DNA of 64,000 nucleotides from CAJWOS01 sp964502005. Lineage in GTDB: Bacteria > Myxococcota_A > UBA796 > UBA2385. The translations under genes and the position numbers were made by a program. The notes beneath the pieces were generated by a model. The model saw only the letters and a program-made list of their open reading frames with translations, did no database searches and was not told the origin of the DNA. Below are positions 42,691-50,539 of this stretch, in pieces. Positions within the stretch are counted from its first letter, which is position 1, and every line of letters begins with the position of its first letter. The stretch lies in contig CAZCUX010000011.1 in NCBI GenBank assembly GCA_964502005.1, positions 124,001 through 188,000 on the forward strand, read 5' to 3'.

Positions 42691-42787
42691 TGGTGATGGG
42701 CGAAATGATGGCGAAGGGTTCGTAGAATTTGAGGGGAATGGTATCAACCTTCCATGACCCTATCCGAAGGGGGGGGTGGAGGTTGTG

Positions 42788-44161
42788 ATGGGCATGACAC
42801 ATGATTCCCAGTCTCGTCTCGCGATGTCCTTGGGCGAGCGGCTTACGTTCGTCGGCTTGAATGATTCCCATGGGGCGGTCCTCAAAGATGTTCGCGGGGA
42901 TGTATCGGAGGTTCTCGCGGATGTGGTCGCCAACGTCTACGCGGGAATTCGCAGCGTACCGGAGCTCTCGGAGAAGCTGGGTTCGAAGGAAAACGAAGCC
43001 CGCTTACAGGCGATGTTTCAGCGTTATGTGTTGCAATTGTTGGATGGTCCTTATGACGACGACTATGTTGCATCACGCGTTCGGATTGGCGTTGCCCATG
43101 ACCGCATCGAGCTTGGACCCGATTGGTACTTGGGAGCCTACGGACACCTCTTTCGCCAATTGATGCGCCAAATCGTGGAAGTCCATGCAGGGGATGCCGC
43201 GCGGCAAGTCGCCGCTGTTGATGCGCTGATGCGCGTGATGTTCTTCGACATGGGCATTGTGCTCGAGAGCATTGAATCGGCCAGCGCGCAGCGGCGGGCC
43301 TCGATGGTAGCGCGGTTTGTGGGCGGCCTCCACCAGACCGCGTTGGCCTTGGACGGTGCAGGCGTCACGCTCGACCGCGTGGTGTCCGATCAGTCGGCCT
43401 CTGTCGCCGAACAAGCTGCGGCAATCGCGCAGGTCACCAGCTCCCTTTCGGAACTTCGGCAAACGTCGGCCCAAGCGCTCGAGCAGGCGGACGCGATGCG
43501 AGATGTGTCGGAAGCCGCTGAAACGACGGTCCGCGAAGGTGCGCAGGCGGTGGGGGATTCGGTGCACGGCATGAACACGATTCGAGAGCGCGTGGAGGCG
43601 ATTCAGGGCACCATTCAAGGCTTGACCGACCATACCAACCAAATCGGCGATATCATCGCCACCGTCAATGAAATTGCGGAGCAATCGAAGCTGTTGGCAC
43701 TCAATGCGAGCATCGAGGCTGCGCGTGCGGGAGAATATGGACGCAGCTTCAGCGTGGTCGCCAACGAGATGCGCGACCTCGCCGAGCAGTCCAAGCAGGC
43801 CACGCGCCAAGTGCGCCAACTGCTCTCCGACATCCGCGACGCGACCTCGTCGGCGGTGGTGGCCACCGAAGAAGGCCTCGCAAATGTCCACGAAGGGCAG
43901 CGCCTCGCGGGCGTCGTGGGGGACATCATGGGTTCCGTGGAGCAGGTCATCCAGCAGGCCGCCGAAGCAAGCCGTCTCATCGCCAATGCGAGTCGGCAGC
44001 AGCGTGCGGGCGTTTCGCAGGTGGCCGACGCAATGGTGAACATCGACCATGCGACCCGCTCCTCGGCCCACGCGATGAACGACCTCACAGGCACGGTGCG
44101 GCAGATGACCGATGCCGGTCGCCACATGGGCGGTCTGATTGCGGAGTTTGAGAGGTCGTAG
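42788..44161 (+). CDS. Globin-coupled methyl-accepting chemotaxis transducer, copy 1
   Basis: A 457-residue cytoplasmic sensor without membrane helices or HAMP domain. Residues 20-180 are a protoglobin-type heme domain: His104 in RIGVAHDRIELGPDWYLGAYG matches the proximal histidine region of HemAT. The C-terminal 260 residues are a methyl-accepting signalling domain with the hairpin tip around EIAEQSKLLALNASIEAARAG. It probably senses oxygen and signals to a CheA kinase encoded elsewhere. ATG 42788 follows GGAGG. The adjacent gene at 44651 is a paralogue of exactly equal length. Confidence 0.88.
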   Translation: MGMTHDSQSRLAMSLGERLTFVGLNDSHGAVLKDVRGDVSEVLADVVANVYAGIRSVPELSEKLGSKENEARLQAMFQRYVLQLLDGPYDDDYVASRVRIGVAHDRIELGPDWYLGAYGHLFRQLMRQIVEVHAGDAARQVAAVDALMRVMFFDMGIVLESIESASAQRRASMVARFVGGLHQTALALDGAGVTLDRVVSDQSASVAEQAAAIAQVTSSLSELRQTSAQALEQADAMRDVSEAAETTVREGAQAVGDSVHGMNTIRERVEAIQGTIQGLTDHTNQIGDIIATVNEIAEQSKLLALNASIEAARAGEYGRSFSVVANEMRDLAEQSKQATRQVRQLLSDIRDATSSAVVATEEGLANVHEGQRLAGVVGDIMGSVEQVIQQAAEASRLIANASRQQRAGVSQVADAMVNIDHATRSSAHAMNDLTGTVRQMTDAGRHMGGLIAEFERS

Positions 44162-44390
44162 AACAAACGTGCGGAAATAACGATACGATACTGGGTGCGA
44201 TTGGGGCGATACATCACCTTCAGGATTGCGTACAAAGTCCGCTTATATACGAAGCCGGAGTGTATCCCGGGTGGTCGCTGGGCTCCGTCATGGGGCCATT
44301 TTATAGGGTCGGGAGTTTTGGTCACTCTGAGGGCGTCGCGGCCGCTTCTGGCTTACCCAAGACGACCTCCTGCCGCTTGTGTCGTTGCGC
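44162..44390. other. Intergenic stretch upstream of a strong terminator, possible small RNA
   Basis: No convincing protein is encoded here: frames lack ribosome sites and family patterns. A TTATATA around 44243-44249 could be a -10 element. A strong intrinsic terminator lies at 44391-44424, well beyond the stop of copy 1 at 44161. It could end a small RNA starting near 44255, or the long 3' end of the sensor mRNA. The 44425-44650 part holds nothing I recognise beyond the GGAGG of copy 2 at 44641. Confidence 0.25.
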
Positions 44391-44424
44391 ACCGGAGCAC
44401 ACGCTGCTCCGGTGTTTTTGTTTT
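44391..44424 (+). terminator. Strong Rho-independent terminator
   Basis: A perfect 9-bp stem (ACCGGAGCA at 44391-44399, TGCTCCGGT at 44405-44413) with a 5-base loop, followed by GTTTTTGTTTT. It is the clearest terminator in the window and would prevent read-through from copy 1 into copy 2 of the globin sensors. Confidence 0.88.
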
Positions 44425-44650
44425 GACGACGACCTCGTTTGTGGTGCCGCAGATGACCCGTATGGGGCTTCGTTTTCCGTAAATCGTAGCCAAAATGGGA
44501 TAAGACGGGCGACCATTCGTGCATTTCAACGGACGAACCGCTCGTCTTCTCCGTTTCCACAAGTGGGGGGGGGCGATTTGTTGAAACGGAGCCGATTTGG
44601 GTCAAGGTTCCGTTTCGATAAGGCGAAGGTGGGGGCGCCAGGAGGGCTTG

Positions 44651-46024
44651 ATGCAAGGAAACAACGTCGTATCGCAATCGTCTACTACTACGCTTACCGA
44701 ACGCCTCCGATTTTCTGGTTTGGAACCTCAACATTCTTCGGTGTTGTCAAGTCTGAAGGATGAAGTCGGAAAGAACCTTCCGGACGTTGTCGCGGAGGTG
44801 TATGTCAGCATCCGAAGTGTGCCAGAACTGTCCGCTAAGTTGGGGTCCAAAGAAAACGAAGCGCGGGTGCGCGGTTTGTTTCATGGATACGTCAACCAGC
44901 TCTTTCAAGGTCGCTTTGACGAAGCATATGTCGACTCCCGCGTGCGGATTGGTCTGGCACACGACCGGATTGGCCTCGGCCCGCACTGGTACCTTGGCGC
45001 GTACGGTCACTTGTTCCGGCAGCTCATGGTGGAGGTGGTAAACAACCACGCCCACGAGCCCGAAGTGCAGCAAGCAGCTGTTGATGCATTGATGCGCGTG
45101 ATGTTCTTTGACTTGGGCATCGTGCTCGAGACATTCGAAAAAGCGGGCATGGACCGTCGTCAAGTCATGGTCGATCGATTCGTGGGTGGACTGCGGGGCA
45201 CGGCGAGTACCCTCGACCGCGCAGGCGTCACGCTCGACCAAGTCGTGTCCGACCAATCGGCATCGGTCGCCGAGCAAGCCGCGGCCATTGCCGAGGTCAC
45301 CAGTTCGCTTTCGGAGTTGCGGCAAACCTCCGCCCAAGCGCTCGAGCAAGCCGAGGCCATGCGGGATGTGTCGGAGGCCGCAGAGTCAACCGTTCGCGAA
45401 GGCGCACAGGCCGTGGGCGAGTCGGTAGACGGGATGAACGCGATTCGCGAGCGGGTAGAGGCCATTCAAGGCACCATTCAGGGCTTGACAGACCACACCA
45501 ACCAAATCGGCGACATCATTGCAACCGTCAATGAAATCGCGGAACAGTCCAAGCTGTTGGCGTTGAATGCGAGCATCGAAGCCGCGCGGGCGGGGGAGTA
45601 TGGTCGGAGCTTCAGCGTTGTTGCCAACGAAATGCGCGACCTCGCCGAGCAATCCAAGCAAGCCACCCGGCAGGTGCGGCAGTTGCTTTCCGATATTCGG
45701 GATGCGACCTCTTCCGCCGTCGTTGCCACCGAAGAAGGGCTCGCCAACGTTCATGAAGGACAGCGCCTCGCGGGCGTTGTGGGCGAAATCATGGGCTCCG
45801 TGGAGCAGGTGATTCAGCAGGCGGCGGAAGCCAGCCGTCTCATCGCAAATGCGAGCCGACAGCAGCGGGCCGGCGTCTCCCAGGTGGCCGATGCAATGGT
45901 GAACATCGACCAAGCCACACGTTCGTCGGCCCGTGCAATGGACGAACTCACAGGGACCGTTCGCGAAATGACGGAGTCCGGTCGCACGATTGGCGGATTG
46001 ATTTCAGAGTTCGGTCGGAAGTAA
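44651..46024 (+). CDS. Globin-coupled methyl-accepting chemotaxis transducer, copy 2
   Basis: A 457-residue paralogue of the preceding gene, colinear without a gap as read by eye. The heme domain is moderately changed: RIGLAHDRIGLGPHWYLGAYG keeps His104. The signalling domain is nearly identical; a block of about 145 residues from RERVEAIQ through HEGQRLAGVVG is unchanged apart from conservative ends. The DNA, in contrast, differs at many third positions. Start ATG 44651 follows GGAGG at 44641. Both sensors likely join the same signalling array but may differ in ligand affinity. Confidence 0.88.
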   Translation: MQGNNVVSQSSTTTLTERLRFSGLEPQHSSVLSSLKDEVGKNLPDVVAEVYVSIRSVPELSAKLGSKENEARVRGLFHGYVNQLFQGRFDEAYVDSRVRIGLAHDRIGLGPHWYLGAYGHLFRQLMVEVVNNHAHEPEVQQAAVDALMRVMFFDLGIVLETFEKAGMDRRQVMVDRFVGGLRGTASTLDRAGVTLDQVVSDQSASVAEQAAAIAEVTSSLSELRQTSAQALEQAEAMRDVSEAAESTVREGAQAVGESVDGMNAIRERVEAIQGTIQGLTDHTNQIGDIIATVNEIAEQSKLLALNASIEAARAGEYGRSFSVVANEMRDLAEQSKQATRQVRQLLSDIRDATSSAVVATEEGLANVHEGQRLAGVVGEIMGSVEQVIQQAAEASRLIANASRQQRAGVSQVADAMVNIDQATRSSARAMDELTGTVREMTESGRTIGGLISEFGRK

Positions 46025-46040
46025 GCCACAACCGCGTTGA

Positions 46041-46084
46041 CGCTTGCTTGCTTCTGCGCCGAACGCGCGAGAGGCAGGCAAGCG
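46041..46084. terminator. Probable hairpin terminator between convergent genes
   Basis: CGCTTGCTTGC (46041-46051) pairs with GCAGGCAAGCG (46074-46084) with one mismatch. It lies just after the second globin sensor and before the convergent gene ending at 46148. T-rich tails are weak, so the call is tentative. Confidence 0.4.
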
Positions 46085-46147
46085 CGCCTATTTGGGGCCA
46101 TGGACTGCGGGGCGCGCTCGGCATTTCGAACGCGTGCCTCCGCAGGC

Positions 46148-46846
46148 CTACGGCAACAATGGTCTCGAGTCTCGCTGCCCGGTGCCCCGAACGATCCCCG
46201 AAGGCGGCGCAAAAAGGGCCCACGAGGCCAAGGCAGCGAACAATACGCTGAGGGCAAAGGGCAAGGCCGGAGACGGCAGGCTATCGATGGAACGAAGCAA
46301 AACGGCAGGACTTTGCAAGGGTGGATTTGACTCTGATAGAAACGTGGTGTCATCGACCGAGAGGCGGCTTCCGCGAGAAACGACAACCAGGGTTTCGATG
46401 GGTCGCACGAGGTCGGTAAGGTGGGCATCGACCCACGCCGCTTCGCCACCGCGCTGTTGGGCCGCGAATGCGTCCGTCAACAATTGAAGCACGGTCGGGT
46501 CCTGGGTCCAAAACAGGCCAGGCATCGCACCGGCCGCGGGTCCGTCGGGCACCGAGAGTGGCAAATATGCGGCCTCTACGTCCTCTTGAATCAGGCGCAG
46601 ACGCGCGCGGGTGAGGTGGACTTCACACTCCGATAGCGCGACGTGGGTGACCTCTGCCGGCAATGGCACCCCAGCAAGCGCGCCGCAGGTTCGTGTAGCG
46701 ACGGTGGCGCCAAACCATGCGGCCTGCATTCCTCGATCCACTCCCCATATCGCGGAAGCAGCCGTCAGTAGCAGCAAAAGGATGCCACCTTGCTTGGTTC
46801 CGGGAGGAGGGGAAGACAAGGTGGGGGTCCGGGTGTTGGGGGCCAT
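46148..46846 (-). CDS. Membrane protein of unknown function with terminal helices
   Basis: A 232-residue protein with one hydrophobic segment near the N-terminus (GGILLLLLTAASAIWGV) and one near the C-terminus (PALPFALSVLFAALASWALF), flanking a soluble region of about 140 residues. That region has two cysteines (TRTCGALAG, SECEVHLT) and a helical central part (LLTDAFAAQQRGGEAAWVDAHL). I do not recognise a family. Start ATG at 46846 has GGAGG seven bases upstream. It is divergent from lysS. Confidence 0.65.
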   Translation of the reverse strand: MAPNTRTPTLSSPPPGTKQGGILLLLLTAASAIWGVDRGMQAAWFGATVATRTCGALAGVPLPAEVTHVALSECEVHLTRARLRLIQEDVEAAYLPLSVPDGPAAGAMPGLFWTQDPTVLQLLTDAFAAQQRGGEAAWVDAHLTDLVRPIETLVVVSRGSRLSVDDTTFLSESNPPLQSPAVLLRSIDSLPSPALPFALSVLFAALASWALFAPPSGIVRGTGQRDSRPLLP

Positions 46847-47012
46847 CTCGGTGCCTCCGTCTCGGTTGGGGGTGGTCTCCGGCGGCCACCGTGCCCAGGA
46901 CTTCTACCTCGCCCGGTGCTCGGCGGTCTGCTTTCCCGAACAGACGATGACCGGACCATATAGGTTCGACCGGTTACACCGCGCCGCCGCTTCCAACCCG
47001 TTGAGACCCCTC

Positions 47013-48539
47013 ATGTACGAATTCGAAGCCAGACGACACGAAAAACTCGTCCAGATGCGTGAATCGGGTGCTGTGCCGTATCCGCATGGCCTCCACGTGA
47101 CCCACACCACGGCCGAAGTCCTTGCACTGGTCGGAGACCGCGATGGCGACGCACTTGCCGCCGATGAGACGGTCGTCACCTTTGCGGGTCGTCTCATGTT
47201 CAAGAATGAGATGGGCAAGGTCGGGTTCGCACGGGTGCAGGACCGCAGCGGTCGCCTGCAATTCATGGTGCGCAAAAACGATTTGCCAAATGATGGCTTC
47301 GCGACCACCTGGAAAAAGCTCGACACCGGCGACCACGTCTGGATTACCGGTCGCTTGATGCGCACCAAAACGGGTGAGCCAACGGTTCGCGCCCTCGATA
47401 TTCAGCTTGCGGCGAAGTGCATCGCGTCCCTCCCCGACAAGCACAAAGGCGCGACGGATCCAGAGTTTCGCAATCGTCACCGATATGTGGACTTGTTCGT
47501 CAACCCCGATAGCCGCGAGGTCTTTTTGCGGCGGTCGCGGGTGGTGCGTGCCATTCGGAACTTTTTCGAAGCGCGCGACTTTGTGGAAGTAGAGACGCCG
47601 ATTTTGCAGGTCATTCCCGGAGGCGCAACGGCACGCCCGTTCGTCACCCACCACAATGCGCTGGACATCGAACTGTATATGCGTATTGCTCCAGAGCTGT
47701 TTCTGAAGCGTCTGGTGGTGGGCGGAATGGAGCGGGTCTACGAAATCAACCGTAACTTCCGCAACGAAGGGGTGAGCACCAAGCACAACCCCGAGTTTAC
47801 GATGCTGGAGTTCTACCAGGCCTACGCCACCTGGAAAGACCTCATGGACCTCACCGAAGACCTCTTGCGCACGGTCGCTGTCGAAGCGACGGGCGGCGCA
47901 CAGGTCAAATATGGTGCGCACATCTTGGATTTCGGGCAGCCCTTCCGCCGCTTGCGCATGGCTGAGGCCATTTCCGAAGCTACGGGCCTGTCGATGGACG
48001 CCGTCGTCGACCCCGCTGCGCTGCGTGCGCATTGGGTGAGCGACCATCCGAAAGATGCGCGAAACCCTGACCTGCCGCAGACCATGGGCAAGTGGTTTGA
48101 GTGGTTCTTCGACCGCTACGTCGAAGATGGCCTCATTCAGCCGACGTTCATCACGGGGTACCCCACCGAAATCTCGCCGTTGTCGCGCCGCAGCGATGAC
48201 GACCCCTCGTTCACCGACCGTTTCGAGCTTTTCGTGGCGGGGATGGAGCTGGCCAACGGCTTCAACGAGCTCAACGACCCCGAAGACCAGCAAGCGCGGT
48301 TTTTGTCGCAGGTGGATGCGCGAGATGCCGGCGACCAAGAGGCCATGTACTTTGATGCTGACTACATCAAGGCATTGTCTTACGGTATGCCACCTACGGC
48401 TGGGGAGGGCATGGGCATCGACCGCCTGGTGATGCTGTTGTCTGACTGCCAAAGCATTCGCGACGTCATCTTGTTCCCCACGATGCGCCCCGAGGTCGTG
48501 GTGGCCGCCGAGCCAGAACCTGTCGACGGCACACCCTGA
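47013..48539 (+). CDS. lysS: Lysyl-tRNA synthetase, class II
   Basis: A 508-residue class II LysRS, normal length. The N-terminal OB-fold anticodon-binding domain includes VVTFAGRLMFKNEMGKVGFA. Class II motif 2 reads NRNFRNEGVSTKHNPEFTML and motif 3 GEGMGIDRLVMLL. It charges tRNA-Lys with lysine. The start is ATG 47013 (MYEFEARRHEKL), which fits the family; an in-frame ATG at 46947 would add 22 residues without a ribosome site. The next gene, lolC/E, begins on the base after the stop. Confidence 0.96.
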   Translation: MYEFEARRHEKLVQMRESGAVPYPHGLHVTHTTAEVLALVGDRDGDALAADETVVTFAGRLMFKNEMGKVGFARVQDRSGRLQFMVRKNDLPNDGFATTWKKLDTGDHVWITGRLMRTKTGEPTVRALDIQLAAKCIASLPDKHKGATDPEFRNRHRYVDLFVNPDSREVFLRRSRVVRAIRNFFEARDFVEVETPILQVIPGGATARPFVTHHNALDIELYMRIAPELFLKRLVVGGMERVYEINRNFRNEGVSTKHNPEFTMLEFYQAYATWKDLMDLTEDLLRTVAVEATGGAQVKYGAHILDFGQPFRRLRMAEAISEATGLSMDAVVDPAALRAHWVSDHPKDARNPDLPQTMGKWFEWFFDRYVEDGLIQPTFITGYPTEISPLSRRSDDDPSFTDRFELFVAGMELANGFNELNDPEDQQARFLSQVDARDAGDQEAMYFDADYIKALSYGMPPTAGEGMGIDRLVMLLSDCQSIRDVILFPTMRPEVVVAAEPEPVDGTP

Positions 48540-49838
48540 ATGCGATTCGCCCTCCTCGTCGCCCTTTCGCACCTCCGCTCGCGTCGCCATGACGCGGGCG
48601 TGAGCGCAATTGCGTTGATATCGATGGCAGGCGTCACCGTCGGTGTGATGGCCCTGCTCATGGTGCTTGCGGTCATGGAGGGCTTCGAGGTGGACCTTCG
48701 CGACAAGATCTTGGGCAGCAACGCCCACGTTGTCGCGTTGTCCTATACGGGCTATTTCGGTGCGTACGCCGAAAAAGCCGACGAGGTGGCTCGTCTCGAA
48801 AGTGTCGAGGCTGCTGCGCCGTTTCTGTATACCGAAGCGATGGTGCGGTCATCTTGGGGCAACGCCGGCGTGGTGCTCAAAGGCATCGACCCAGAGCGCA
48901 CCCCCGCCGTGACCGACCTCGTCGGCAATCTCACGATTGGCCCTCTGGGTGAAGTCGACAACCGAGAAGAGCAGCACGAAATCCTGCGGCAGCTTCACCG
49001 TCCCCCGCGTGCTATCGCCCAAGCCGAAGAAGACACCGACGAGCTCCCTGGCTTGGTCATCGGCAAAGAGCTGGCGGAGCAGCTAAAGGTCTATCCCGGC
49101 GAGCGGGTGTTTCTCATCAATCCGATTGGCGGCGGCGTAGGGCCCATGGGCTTGCCGGTGCCGCGTGTGCAGCCGGTTCGAATTGCGGGTGTGTTTTATT
49201 CGGGCATGTACGAATATGACACCAAATGGACCTATATGACCATTGAAGACACCCAAGTCTTTTTGCAGCTTGAGGATGTCGCGAGCGGTATCGAAGTGCG
49301 GGTGAAAGACCCCGACAATGTGGCGGACCCCTCCATCGAGATCGAAACGGCCCTTGGCACGTCATTCTATGCGCGCCACTGGCAAAGTCTGAACCGAAAC
49401 CTGTTTGCGGCGCTCAAGCTCGAAAAGATAGTAATGGGGCTCATTTTGAGCCTGATTACGCTGGTGGCCAGCCTCAATATCGTCGGTTCGCTCATTTTGG
49501 TGGTCGTGACCCGCGCGCGGGAGATTTCGATCCTGCGGGCGATGGGGGCCAGCAAGGCAGCGGTGCGCATGGTGTTCATGTTCGAAGGGCTCATCATTGG
49601 CGTCGTGGGAACCGTCTTCGGCACGATTCTCGGATTGCTGGGTTGCGCGGGCCTCGACCGCTACCGGTTTCCCCTGGATACCGATGTCTACTACCTCGAC
49701 ACCTTGCCGGTGGTCGTGGTCCCCGAGACCGTCGTTATTGTCGCATTGTCGGCGATTGCGATTTGTTTTACAGCGACGCTGTACCCTGCGACCCTGGCCG
49801 CCCGAATCGACCCCGTCGAAGGGCTGAGGTACGAGTGA
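48540..49838 (+). CDS. lolC: Lipoprotein-releasing system permease LolC/LolE
   Basis: A 432-residue FtsX-type permease. One helix near the N-terminus (SAIALISMAGVTVGVMALLMVL) is followed by a periplasmic domain of about 220 residues and three C-terminal helices ending with ARIDPVEGLRYE, the family-typical end. With LolD it extracts lipoproteins from the inner membrane toward the outer membrane. Only one permease gene is present, so it may act as a homodimer (LolF-like arrangement). It starts directly after lysS and overlaps lolD by one base (TGATG). Confidence 0.9.
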   Translation: MRFALLVALSHLRSRRHDAGVSAIALISMAGVTVGVMALLMVLAVMEGFEVDLRDKILGSNAHVVALSYTGYFGAYAEKADEVARLESVEAAAPFLYTEAMVRSSWGNAGVVLKGIDPERTPAVTDLVGNLTIGPLGEVDNREEQHEILRQLHRPPRAIAQAEEDTDELPGLVIGKELAEQLKVYPGERVFLINPIGGGVGPMGLPVPRVQPVRIAGVFYSGMYEYDTKWTYMTIEDTQVFLQLEDVASGIEVRVKDPDNVADPSIEIETALGTSFYARHWQSLNRNLFAALKLEKIVMGLILSLITLVASLNIVGSLILVVVTRAREISILRAMGASKAAVRMVFMFEGLIIGVVGTVFGTILGLLGCAGLDRYRFPLDTDVYYLDTLPVVVVPETVVIVALSAIAICFTATLYPATLAARIDPVEGLRYE

Positions 49839-50539
49839 TGGGCGGCATCGCCATTCGCATTGAAGGCCTCTCCAAGACATTTTGGAAAGGCGGGCATGAG
49901 TTGCGGGTCCTCCGCGACCTCGATGTGTCCTTCGAAGAAGGCGAGCGCATCGCGGTGGTGGGCCAGTCGGGTTCAGGCAAGAGCACGTTTTTGCATCTGC
50001 TTGGAACATTGGACCGACCGACCGCGGGCCAGATATGGTTCGGAGATCGGCGTGTGTTCTCCCGAAGCGATGCCGAGTTGGATGCACTGCGCAACAAAGA
50101 GATCGGCTTCGTGTTTCAGTTTCATCACTTGCTCCCGGACCACGATGCGCTGCGCAACGTCATGTTGCCTGCGCTGATTGGTGGCGAGTCGTCCAGCCGT
50201 GCGCGCGCGCGGGCCCAAGAGCTGTTGGAGCGCGTGGGCCTGGGCCAGCGCCTTCATCACCGGCCAGGCGAACTCTCGGGTGGCGAACAGCAGCGCGTCG
50301 CGATTGCGCGCGCGCTGGTGCGTCGGCCGTCGCTGGTTCTCGCCGACGAACCCACCGGAAATCTTGACCCTGGAACCGCAGGCGACATCTTCAACGTGTT
50401 GATGCAGTTGAATCAAGACGAGGGCACCACACTTGTGGTGGTCACCCATTCCGATTCGCTTGCGCGTCGGTTTGGTCGGTGTCTCCGCCTGGAAAACGGG
50501 CAGTTCGTGCAGACCGAAGGTGCGGGAGGTCTCGCATGA
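49838..50539 (+). CDS. lolD: Lipoprotein-releasing ABC transporter ATPase LolD
   Basis: A 233-residue ABC ATPase. Walker A is GQSGSGKST (about residue 40), the signature motif is LSGGEQQRVAIARAL and Walker B is VLADEPTGNLD, followed by the His switch in VVTHSD. Pairing with the permease just upstream identifies it as LolD. It powers lipoprotein release, consistent with the many lipoproteins encoded in this window. The stop overlaps the bamA start (ATGA). Confidence 0.94.
   Translation: MGGIAIRIEGLSKTFWKGGHELRVLRDLDVSFEEGERIAVVGQSGSGKSTFLHLLGTLDRPTAGQIWFGDRRVFSRSDAELDALRNKEIGFVFQFHHLLPDHDALRNVMLPALIGGESSSRARARAQELLERVGLGQRLHHRPGELSGGEQQRVAIARALVRRPSLVLADEPTGNLDPGTAGDIFNVLMQLNQDEGTTLVVVTHSDSLARRFGRCLRLENGQFVQTEGAGGLA

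Noticed and set aside
46974..48728. A 584-codon minus-strand frame opposite lysS
   Set aside because: lysS motifs on the plus strand are unambiguous; the antisense frame has no recognisable features.
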